From JAWLCA01 sp050485905 (GTDB lineage Bacteria; Pseudomonadota; Alphaproteobacteria; Rhodobacterales; Rhodobacteraceae), in the NCBI GenBank assembly GCA_050485905.1, contig JBJHCH010000100.1, forward strand, positions 1 through 14,497: 14,497 nt of DNA, read 5' to 3'. Position numbers and translations under genes: made by a program. The notes under the pieces were generated by a model. The model searched no databases. It had not been told where the DNA came from and saw only the letters and a list, made by a program, of their open reading frames with translations. Shown here one piece after another: positions 1 to 5,633 of this stretch (position 1 is the stretch's first letter; every line of letters starts with the position of its first letter).

Positions 1-144
1 ACCTATGACTTGTCGCCGGGGCCGCTCGATTCCACCGCACTCGGGTTCGAGTTCGAGTCCCACCACAGGCGCGGCGACAACCGGGGGCAGGGGCATGGCG
101 GTCGGTATCTTCGATTCGGGGCTTGGCGGTCTGACGGTCTATGA
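1..144 (+). CDS. 3' end of an unrecognised protein gene (partial)
   Basis: The first plus-strand frame is open from base 1 to a TGA at 142-144. Its codons nearly all end in G or C, as expected for coding sequence in this genome, whereas the frame in which murI lies looks like a shadow before base 95. The visible tail is 47 residues, begins TYDLSPGPLDSTALGFEFE and ends YLRFGAWRSDGL. No domain is recognisable. If real, the gene overlaps the murI start by 50 bases, which is long for a bacterial overlap and lowers confidence. The rest of the gene lies outside the window, so no function is proposed. Confidence 0.4.
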   Translation, partial: TYDLSPGPLDSTALGFEFESHHRRGDNRGQGHGGRYLRFGAWRSDGL

Positions 145-907
145 CGCGGTCGCACGCCGGCTGCCCGATGTGCCGCTGGTCTATTTCGGCGACAACCTGC
201 ACGCCCCCTACGGCGTGCGCGACGCCGACGACATTTTCGCGCTGACCTGCGCCGGGGTTGAGCGGCTGTGGGCCGAGGGCTGCGATCTGGTGATCTTGGC
301 CTGCAACACAGCCAGCGCCGCCGCACTCCGCCGGATGCAGGAAACCTGGGTGCCCGCCGACAAGCGCGTCCTCGGCGTCTTCGTCCCGCTGATCGAGGCG
401 CTGACCGAACGGCAGTGGGGCGACAATTCCCCGCCGAGAGAGGTCGCGGTGAAGCATGTGGCGCTCTTCGCCACGCCCGCCACCGTTTCCAGCCGCGCGT
501 TCCAGCGCGAACTGGCCTTCCGCGCCATCGGCGTCGATGTCGAGGCGCAGCCCTGCGGCGGCGTCGTCGATGCCATCGAACAGGGCGACCGGGAACTGGC
601 CGAAACACTGGTCGCCGCCCATGTCGCCGCCCTGAAACGCCGGATGCCGCATCCCCAGGCCGCCGTTCTGGGCTGCACGCACTATCCCTTGCTGGAAGAG
701 ACGTTCCAGCAGGCGCTGGGGCCGGATGTCACGGTCTATTCCCAGGCCAACCTCGTGGCTGAAAGCCTCGCCGACTACCTGGCCCGGCGCCCCGAATTCC
801 AGGGGTCGGGGGCCGAGGCGAAGTTCCTGACCACCGGCGACCCGGCGGCCGTTTCGGTCAAGGCCACCCAGTTCCTGCGCCGCCCGATCCGGTTCCAGCC
901 GGCCTGA
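95..907 (+). CDS. murI: glutamate racemase
   Basis: A 270-residue cytoplasmic enzyme that interconverts L- and D-glutamate without a cofactor, supplying D-Glu for peptidoglycan precursors. The start at ATG 95 gives the canonical N-terminus MAVGIFDSGLGGLTV with the DSG motif at residues 7-9. The frame continues upstream, but that part is low-complexity and unlike the family. The two catalytic cysteines are visible: Cys70 in LACNTASA and Cys194 in LGCTHYPLL. FGDNLHAPYG near residue 31 is another family signature. The length is normal for MurI. A G-rich stretch (gggggcagggg, 83-93) lies just before the start as a weak ribosome-binding site. No cell-wall genes neighbour it. The next gene (VPLPA-CTERM) starts about 100 bases downstream and is probably separate. 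Confidence 0.95.
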   Translation: MAVGIFDSGLGGLTVYDAVARRLPDVPLVYFGDNLHAPYGVRDADDIFALTCAGVERLWAEGCDLVILACNTASAAALRRMQETWVPADKRVLGVFVPLIEALTERQWGDNSPPREVAVKHVALFATPATVSSRAFQRELAFRAIGVDVEAQPCGGVVDAIEQGDRELAETLVAAHVAALKRRMPHPQAAVLGCTHYPLLEETFQQALGPDVTVYSQANLVAESLADYLARRPEFQGSGAEAKFLTTGDPAAVSVKATQFLRRPIRFQPA

Positions 908-940
908 CGCAGCGTCATTAATCATCCCTTAGCTATTCCC

Positions 941-957
941 TTGCCGCGGCGCGGCAA
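941..957. other. hairpin between murI and the VPLPA-CTERM gene
   Basis: TTGCCGC (941-947) and GCGGCAA (951-957) are perfect inverted arms around a GGC loop. No T-tract follows on either strand, so it is at best a weak or factor-dependent terminator for murI. The left arm also contains a -35-like TTGCCG (941-946) set 17 bases before CATAAG (964-969), which could be the promoter of the next gene. Neither reading can be decided from sequence alone. Confidence 0.3.
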
Positions 958-1008
958 AAGGCGCATAAGCCGCCGTGAAAATGCACATGTAAAATACAGG
1001 TGAATGTC

Positions 1009-1677
1009 ATGTCGGCGAAGACTCTCGGCCTTGCGGCGCTGTTCGGCGCAGCCCTGATGGCGGCCCCGGTCGCGGCCTCCACTCTCAGCGAGGCGGATGT
1101 GGCCGGCGGCTTCTCGAACAGCTGGACTGCGCCGACCGTCGTTGCCGGCGGCACGACCGAGGTCTCGGGGTCCGGCGCGGCGGACTGGATGGGCGGCGAC
1201 CGGTTCGACATCTTCCACTTCTCGGGCATGACGCCGGGCGCCACCTCGGTGACCTTCGACTTTTCGCTGACCGGCCTCCAGTAACTGGGATCGTACACGA
1301 ACGGCGGTGGCAGTATCTACTACAGCTATGTGCCTTTCACCGGCGGCTACTACGTCGATCAGGGCAACGGCAACGTTCTGGGCGCGCACGACCTGCTCGC
1401 CGGGATCTTCGACGTGACCTACGACCCGTGGGATCCGGCGCAGCAGGGCACCTCGACCTTCACGCTGAACCTGGGCGACTATTTCGCGGGCGAGCTGTAT
1501 CTGGCGCTGGACTTCACCTACGGCAAGGTCAGCTACAACCTCTCGTCTCCCGCCTTTGCCGCCGCACCCGACAACGGCGCCGCGCCCAGCCCGGTGCCGC
1601 TGCCGGCCGCCGGCTGGCTGCTGCTGGCGGCCCTGTCGGGCCTCGGCCTGGCCGGGGTTCGACGCGCGCGGGCCTGA
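1009..1677 (+). pseudogene. VPLPA-CTERM sorting-domain surface protein, interrupted by an in-frame TAA
   Basis: The start at ATG 1009 is preceded by AGGTGA (998-1003), a good ribosome-binding site; a GTG at 1000 is less likely. A signal peptide is visible (MSAKTLGLAALFGAALMAAP, cleavage near AAS). The frame runs to TAA at 1282-1284, then continues without a shift to TGA 1675-1677. The second part carries a beta-rich domain (GTSTFTLNLGDYFAGELYLA) and the tail PSPVPLPAAGWLLLAALSGL followed by an Arg-rich end. That is the VPLPA-CTERM variant of the PEP-CTERM signal, which directs proteins to an exosortase or rhombosortase-like system. With the stop read through, the protein would be about 222 residues. 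The first part alone is secreted but lacks the anchor, and no start with a ribosome site is seen for the second. A nonsense mutation is most likely; a base-call error or readthrough are alternatives. No sorting protease is in the window. Confidence 0.75.
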
Positions 1678-1692
1678 CCGGGCCAGCGTTCC

Positions 1693-1722
1693 CGGCCAAA
1701 CCGTCAGCGGCCAGGCCGTCAC
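1693..1722. repeat. two tandem 15-base repeats upstream of the argC promoter
   Basis: CGGCCAAACCGTCAG (1693-1707) is followed directly by CGGCCAGGCCGTCAC (1708-1722); 12 of 15 positions match. The pair ends five bases before the -35-like TTGCAC of the proposed argC promoter. It could be a pair of regulator sites, but the 15-base period does not match one helical turn and the region is GC-rich, so chance is not excluded. Confidence 0.4.
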
Positions 1723-1726
1723 CGGA

Positions 1727-1755
1727 TTGCACAGCCTTTTCAAACCGCCTAGAAC
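1727..1755 (+). promoter_or_regulatory. candidate promoter for argC-ccmE
   Basis: TTGCAC (1727-1732) and TAGAAC (1750-1755) are 17 bases apart, each matching four of six sigma-70 consensus bases. The -10 box ends 27 bases before the argC ATG, a sensible leader length. It lies in the only gap upstream of argC on this strand. This is a pattern match, not evidence of activity. Confidence 0.4.
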
Positions 1756-1782
1756 CACAGCCATCATGTGGGGGCAGGCGGA

Positions 1783-2814
1783 ATGACGACGCACAGGATC
1801 GCGGTGCTGGGGGCCAGTGGCTATACGGGGGCGGAACTTGTCCGCCTGATCGCCACCCATCCGACGATGGAGATCGTGGCGCTGACCGGCGACCGCAAGG
1901 CCGGGATGCACATGGCCGATGTGTTCCCCTTCCTGCGCCACATGAACCTGCCCGCGCTGACGCGGATCGAGGATGTGGATTTCGACGGCGTCGAACTGGC
2001 CTTCTGCGCGCTGCCGCATGCCACGTCGCAGGCGGTCATCAAGGATCTGCCGCGCGACCTGCGCATCGTGGATCTCTCCGCCGATTTCCGCCTGCGCGAC
2101 CCTGACGAATATGAAAAGTGGTACGGCAAACCCCATGCCGCCGCCGATCTGCAGGCAGAGGCGGTCTATGGCCTGACCGAATTCTACCGCAACGAGATCG
2201 AGGCCGCGCGCCTTGTCGCCGGCACCGGCTGCAACGCCGCCACCGGGCAATATGCCGTCCGCCCGCTGCTGGAGGCCGGCGTGATCGACCCCGACGAGAT
2301 CGTGATCGACCTGAAGGCGGGCGTCTCGGGTGCCGGCCGCAGCCTGAAGGAAAACCTGCTGCATGCCGAACTGTCCGAGGGGACGCACGCCTATGCCGCC
2401 GGCGGCACGCATCGGCATCTGGGCGAATTCGATCAGGAATTCAGCAAGGTTGCCGGCCGCCCGGTGCGCGTGCAGTTCACCCCGCACCTGCTGCCGATGA
2501 ACCGCGGCATCCTGGCCACTACCTATGTCCGGGGCGAGCTGGCGGCGATCTACGATACGCTGGCCGCGCGCTATGCCGATGAACCCTTCCTTCAGGTGCT
2601 GCCTTTTGGCACACTCCCCTCGACACGCGATATCCGCGGGTCCAACTATTGCCATATCGGGGTGGTGGGCGACCGCATCCCGGGCCGGGCCGTGGTCGTC
2701 GCGGTGCTGGACAACCTGACCAAGGGATCCTCCGGTCAGGCGATCCAGAACGCGAACCTGATGCTGGGGGCAGAGGAGACGGCGGGCCTGACACTTGCCC
2801 CCGTCTTTCCGTGA
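1783..2814 (+). CDS. argC: N-acetyl-gamma-glutamyl-phosphate reductase
   Basis: A 343-residue cytoplasmic enzyme catalysing the NADPH-dependent reduction of N-acetyl-glutamyl phosphate to its semialdehyde, the third step of arginine biosynthesis. The NADP-binding motif GASGYTGAEL is at residues 10-19. The active-site cysteine is Cys150 in AGTGCNAATGQ, and FTPHLLPMNRGIL holds the conserved His-rich segment. The cysteine loop differs from the more familiar GCYPT form, but the surrounding DLKAGVSGAGR and GTHRHLGEF segments fit the family. ATG 1783 is chosen because MTTHRIAVLGASG is the usual N-terminus; a GTG at 1768 would add five residues. The ccmE ATG follows seven bases after the stop, so the two are very probably cotranscribed. 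Confidence 0.95.
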   Translation: MTTHRIAVLGASGYTGAELVRLIATHPTMEIVALTGDRKAGMHMADVFPFLRHMNLPALTRIEDVDFDGVELAFCALPHATSQAVIKDLPRDLRIVDLSADFRLRDPDEYEKWYGKPHAAADLQAEAVYGLTEFYRNEIEAARLVAGTGCNAATGQYAVRPLLEAGVIDPDEIVIDLKAGVSGAGRSLKENLLHAELSEGTHAYAAGGTHRHLGEFDQEFSKVAGRPVRVQFTPHLLPMNRGILATTYVRGELAAIYDTLAARYADEPFLQVLPFGTLPSTRDIRGSNYCHIGVVGDRIPGRAVVVAVLDNLTKGSSGQAIQNANLMLGAEETAGLTLAPVFP

Positions 2815-2821
2815 GGGGACG

Positions 2822-3265
2822 ATGAAGGGGCTGAAAAAGAAACGCCGGATCCAGATCATCGCGGTCGCCGCGGTGGCGCTGGCGCTGTCCACCGCGCTGA
2901 TCGGCTATGCGATGCGCGACGGGATCAATTTCTTCCTCTCGCCCAGCCAGATCGCCGCCGAACCGCCCCCGCCAACCCAGACCTTCCGCATCGGCGGTCT
3001 GGTAGAGGTGGGAACGCTGGTGCGCGGGCAGGGCGAGACGGTGCGCTTCATGGTCACCGACGGCGGCGCCTCGATCCCCGTCGCCTTTACCGGCGTGCTG
3101 CCGGATCTGTTTGGCGAGAACGAGGGCATGGTCGGCACCGGCCGCCTGATCGACGGCACCTTCGTCGCCCACGAAATCCTCGCCCGCCACGACGAGCAAT
3201 ACATGCCGAAAGAGGTCATCGACGCCCTGAAGGCCCAGGGGGTGTATGTGGAGCCGGGGAGTTAG
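2822..3265 (+). CDS. ccmE: cytochrome c maturation heme chaperone CcmE
   Basis: A 147-residue membrane-anchored periplasmic protein that binds heme covalently and hands it to the CcmF/CcmH lyase during System I cytochrome c assembly. A basic N-terminus (MKGLKKKRR) precedes a single membrane segment at about residues 10-31. The OB-fold domain follows (FRIGGLVEVGTLVRG, IPVAFTGVLPDLFGE). The heme-attachment motif ARHDEQY gives heme-binding His123 and axial Tyr127. ATG 2822 has a GAGGGG ribosome site (2813-2818) that overlaps the argC stop. Its partners ccmF and ccmH lie 2.4-4.3 kb away on the opposite strand, which is odd because these genes are often adjacent and collinear. Confidence 0.95.
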   Translation: MKGLKKKRRIQIIAVAAVALALSTALIGYAMRDGINFFLSPSQIAAEPPPPTQTFRIGGLVEVGTLVRGQGETVRFMVTDGGASIPVAFTGVLPDLFGENEGMVGTGRLIDGTFVAHEILARHDEQYMPKEVIDALKAQGVYVEPGS

Positions 3266-3293
3266 GGGGGAGTTGTTCGTTCCTGACAGGCAG

Positions 3294-3310
3294 CGGCCAC
3301 AGTCTGGCCG
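3294..3310. terminator. hairpin between convergent ccmE and nuclease genes
   Basis: CGGCCA (3294-3299) and TGGCCG (3305-3310) form a six-pair stem with a CAGTC loop in the 46-base gap between the ccmE stop and the nuclease stop. A moderately T-rich stretch (gttactcttt) follows on the plus strand; no T-run follows on the minus strand. The position between convergent genes supports a terminator role, mainly for ccmE. Confidence 0.5.
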
Positions 3311-3311
3311 G

Positions 3312-3917
3312 TTACTCTTTGGTCGTGCGAATTACCCGACTGGCCTCGTAACGCTCCCAGACATACATGTGACCCTTCTGCCGTGCGGCAGCCAGCCAGA
3401 GTTTCTTGCGCGCATCGACTGTTTCAAAACAGCGGTATCGCCCACCCGAATACTTTGGCCAGTCAATCGCCATGCCCAGCTTGACCATTTCAGCCGACAG
3501 ATCGCGCCCATCCTGAAGGTAACATCGCCCGACCGTTCGACCGTAGGAGTCCTGCGCGACAAACTCCACCGTCACTGACTGCCCTCTGCACAATGAAACC
3601 AGCGCCCACTTTGCCTGCTTGCCATAAGGATGATCCATCTCGGGCGCGTCGATCCCGAACAAGCGTATCTGCGTCTTTCGGACCACCACGGTGTCGCCAT
3701 CCACGACATAGGCAGGCCCTCGCAAGGCAGGCCCCGGCGCAACAGGTTTCGAGGTTCTTGCGTCAAACGGCTGAAGATCAATAATCTTTACGCCTTGAGA
3801 CTCCGCCTGGTTCGGGGGCTGCTTCTCGTTCTTCCGGGGAAGCGCAGAACGGATGGCAAGTATCAGGAGACCCGCCACAACGGCCATGAAAACGAGCGAC
3901 GCATAATACTCAGACAT
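3312..3917 (-). CDS. membrane-anchored thermonuclease (SNase-like) protein
   Basis: A 201-residue protein with one N-terminal membrane segment (about residues 6-22), a polar linker, and a staphylococcal-nuclease domain from about residue 68. Expected catalytic and calcium-binding positions are visible: VDGDT (Asp73, Asp75), IRLFGIDAPE (Arg85, Asp90, Glu93) and DSYGR (Arg127). An active, calcium-dependent DNA/RNA endonuclease is expected, probably facing the periplasm. ATG 3917 is chosen with a GAGA site upstream; a TTG at 3932 would add five residues. Three 60-base rows counted inside it hold 33-35 G+C, clearly below the neighbours. It stands alone, inserted between ccmE and the ccmFH-paaG operon, which suggests horizontal acquisition. 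No insertion-sequence ends were seen. Confidence 0.85.
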   Translation of the reverse strand: MSEYYASLVFMAVVAGLLILAIRSALPRKNEKQPPNQAESQGVKIIDLQPFDARTSKPVAPGPALRGPAYVVDGDTVVVRKTQIRLFGIDAPEMDHPYGKQAKWALVSLCRGQSVTVEFVAQDSYGRTVGRCYLQDGRDLSAEMVKLGMAIDWPKYSGGRYRCFETVDARKKLWLAAARQKGHMYVWERYEASRVIRTTKE

Positions 3918-4191
3918 TGTCGGGTCTCGCAATCAAGGTGCAAAACTCAACGCTAGCAGGCTTTTGCCGCCCTGTCTTCAAGGTGGTTGTAACGATGGTT
4001 AAGCATCAGAAGTGTTCGAGGCTATGCCCGATCATCTGAAATCGTGATCGACCGAACAAGGGCAAGCCTGTCCTGGCGCCGCCACGCCCCAAGCCCACGA
4101 GGCAGTCCCCCGCCGCTAAGCTCCCGCGCATCCCCACTTCATTAGAATGTTGCGCTGCCTCAATCCCCCACCCCAACCCCCTACCAAACCC

Positions 4192-4253
4192 TTAACAAAA
4201 ATCACGTTCCCCCACCTTTTCAATCACTTACGATTCTGCTCACGCGTGAGCAG
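4192..4253 (+). repeat. dispersed intergenic palindrome element, copy A
   Basis: The element has three blocks: an A-rich start (TTAACAAAAATC), the octamer TTTTCAAT (4217-4224), and a perfect 18-base palindrome CTGCTCACGCGTGAGCAG (4236-4253). Copy B at 12974-13035 has the same length, orientation and spacing. Over the last 37 positions 25 are identical, and the three differing palindrome pairs are all compensatory. A further half-site, GTGAGCAG, follows at 4256-4263, ten bases after the same sequence in the palindrome. Read on the minus strand, the palindrome comes 69 bases after the paaG-like stop codon. Function is unknown; a REP-like or hairpin element or a protein-binding site fits. Confidence 0.65.
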
Positions 4254-4304
4254 CCGTGAGCAGACCGCCGGATCCACCCCCAAACCCTACCAATCCCTCA
4301 ACCC

Positions 4305-4320
4305 GTTTCGCACGCGAAAC
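4305..4320 (-). terminator. hairpin just after the paaG-like gene
   Basis: GTTTCGCACGCGAAAC is an inverted repeat with seven-base arms (six pairs with a four-base loop if folded) two bases beyond the stop codon of the ccmF-ccmH-paaG operon. The next bases on the minus strand are GGGTTGAGG, not a T-run, so a classical intrinsic terminator is not supported. Position is the main argument. Confidence 0.4.
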
Positions 4321-4322
4321 AT

Positions 4323-5099
4323 CTACCGCCCCTCGAACCGCGCGGGCCGTTTTTCCAGAAACGCCACCACCCCCTCGCGGAAATCCCGGGTCTGGCCGCA
4401 CTGGCCCTGCAACTGCGCCTCCAGCGAAAGCTGGTCCTCCAGCCCGTTGTCCCAGCTTGCCCGCAGCGCCTGCTTGACGGCCCCATAGGCCAGCGTCGGC
4501 CCGGCCGCCAGATGCCCGGCCCGGCCCCGCCAGTGGGCCTCGAACCCCTCGTCCGGCACCGCCTCCCAGATCATGCCCCAGTCGGCCGCCTGCCGCGCCC
4601 CGATCCGGTCGGCGAACAGCGCCGCCCCCATCGCCCGCGCCGCCCCCACCTGACGCGGCAGCCACCACGTCCCGCCCGCATCCGGGATCAGCCCGATCCG
4701 GGTAAAGGCCTGGATGAAGGCCGCACTTTCCGCCGCGATCACCACATCCGCCGCCAGCGCCAGATTGGCCCCGGCCCCGGCGGCGGCCCCGTTCACCGCC
4801 GCGATGGTCGGCACCGGGCAGTCCATGATCGCCCGCAGCATCGGCTCGTATTCCTCACGCAGGGTGCGTTCCAGGTCGATGCTGGCGATGTTCGCCCGGT
4901 CCCCCAGATCCTGCCCGGAACAGAAGGCCCGCCCCGCGCCGGTCAGCACCAGCGCCCGCGCGTGTTCGCCCACCGCGCGCACCGCATGGGTCAGCTCCGC
5001 CCGCATCTGGGTGTTCAGCGCATTCATCACCTCGGGCCGGTTCAGCGTGATGACGCCAAGGCCCCCGGTCTCGTCATAGGTGATCGTCTGGTATTCCAT
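4323..5099 (-). CDS. paaG: PaaG-like enoyl-CoA hydratase/isomerase family protein
   Basis: A 258-residue crotonase-fold enzyme. It closely follows PaaG, the 1,2-epoxyphenylacetyl-CoA isomerase of aerobic phenylacetate breakdown. Shared features are GRAFCSGQDLGDR (residues 57-68, first oxyanion-hole loop), NGAAAGAGANLAL (103-115, second loop) and LIPDAGGTWWLPR with the catalytic-position Asp140. The C-terminal pattern DFREGVVAFLEKR is also typical. ATG 5099 has an AGGGGG site upstream. It follows ccmH by 66 bases on the same strand and is likely cotranscribed with ccmF-ccmH. No other phenylacetate genes are in view, so the physiological substrate is uncertain; a general enoyl-CoA hydratase/isomerase role is the alternative. 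Confidence 0.8.
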   Translation of the reverse strand: MEYQTITYDETGGLGVITLNRPEVMNALNTQMRAELTHAVRAVGEHARALVLTGAGRAFCSGQDLGDRANIASIDLERTLREEYEPMLRAIMDCPVPTIAAVNGAAAGAGANLALAADVVIAAESAAFIQAFTRIGLIPDAGGTWWLPRQVGAARAMGAALFADRIGARQAADWGMIWEAVPDEGFEAHWRGRAGHLAAGPTLAYGAVKQALRASWDNGLEDQLSLEAQLQGQCGQTRDFREGVVAFLEKRPARFEGR

Positions 5100-5165
5100 C
5101 GCCGCCCCCTGCTGTTCGGCCCGACCATAGCTAAAGGATCAGGGCGGAAAAGCCGAAACGCGGCG

Positions 5166-5633
5166 TCAGTCGCCCAGCAGGTCCTTCAGCCGCGCCCGCT
5201 CCTCGGCCGACAGCTTTTCCTCCGGCTCGGGCCGGGCCTTGCGGCGGCGCAGATAGACCAGGGCGATCCCGCCGCCCGCCAGCAGCATCGCGGGTGCCGC
5301 CAGCCACAGCGCCAGGTTCGATCCGGTCAGCGTGGGCTGCAGCAGGACGTATTCGCCGTAGCGGTCCACGATGAAGGCCAGCACCTGCTGATCCGTGTCG
5401 CCCTCAACCAGCCGCTCGCGGACCAGAAGCCGCATGTCGCGGGCCAGATCGGCGTTCGATTCGTCGATCGACTCGTTCCGGCAGACCAGGCAGCGCAGCC
5501 CGCGGGATATCTCGCGCGCCCGCGCCTCCAGCGCGGGATCGTCCAGAATCTCGTCCGGCTGCACCGCCAGCGCCGGGCCGGGCAGGGGGGCGGTCAGGGC
5601 CAGCAGCAGGGCCAGAAGCGCGGCGCGGGTCAT
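5166..5633 (-). CDS. ccmH: cytochrome c maturation protein CcmH (apocytochrome thiol reductase subunit)
   Basis: A 155-residue periplasmic-facing protein that keeps the CXXCH cysteines of apocytochrome c reduced and presents them to CcmF for heme ligation. A signal peptide covers about residues 1-24. The redox motif GLRCLVCRNES holds Cys48 and Cys51. The helical domain follows, and a C-terminal membrane segment (about 107-127) ends in RRRK with a short charged tail. The size matches the short CcmH/Ccl2 form, so the TPR partner CcmI would be encoded elsewhere. ATG 5633-5631 overlaps the ccmF stop as ATGA, indicating translational coupling. In-frame upstream codons are open but are a ccmF shadow. 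Confidence 0.95.
   Translation of the reverse strand: MTRAALLALLLALTAPLPGPALAVQPDEILDDPALEARAREISRGLRCLVCRNESIDESNADLARDMRLLVRERLVEGDTDQQVLAFIVDRYGEYVLLQPTLTGSNLALWLAAPAMLLAGGGIALVYLRRRKARPEPEEKLSAEERARLKDLLGD

Larger units (their letters stand above)
3918..4322. other. 405-base intergenic region upstream of the nuclease gene
   Basis: No convincing gene is present: the open frames here are short and low-complexity. The right half is strongly C-rich on the plus strand. It holds one copy of the 62-base dispersed element (4192-4253), an extra GTGAGCAG half-site (4256-4263), a hairpin after the paaG-like gene (4305-4320) and a looser inverted repeat CGATCA/TGATCG (4029-4034, 4045-4050). The nuclease promoter should lie near 3920-4020 on the minus strand. 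TTGAAG followed 17 bases later by TGCTAG is present there, but the match is too weak to call. Confidence 0.6.

Noticed and set aside
41..66. tRNA-like T-arm sequence (GGTTCGAGTTCGAGTCCCA)
   Set aside because: The preceding bases do not give an acceptor, D or anticodon arm, and the frame reads as coding sequence.
1282..1284. Programmed stop-codon readthrough in the VPLPA-CTERM gene
   Set aside because: TAA is the least readily read-through stop, and no recoding stem or motif follows; simple nonsense mutation is more economical.
922..2892. A 656-codon minus-strand open frame across the VPLPA gene, argC and the ccmE start
   Set aside because: It is antisense to argC, with biased composition and no recognisable motif; a shadow of the GC-rich plus-strand codons.
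4029..4050. Inverted repeat CGATCA/TGATCG as an operator
   Set aside because: Only six-base arms with a ten-base spacer, rich in the common GATC; no gene start close enough to support a role.
3918..4322. Mobile-element ends around the nuclease gene
   Set aside because: No transposase, no matching terminal inverted repeats at both sides and no target duplication were found; only the lower G+C hints at transfer.
4147..4488. Short plus-strand open frame in the intergenic region before the paaG-like gene
   Set aside because: Pro/Thr-rich translation, no ribosome-binding site and overlap with the paaG-like gene.
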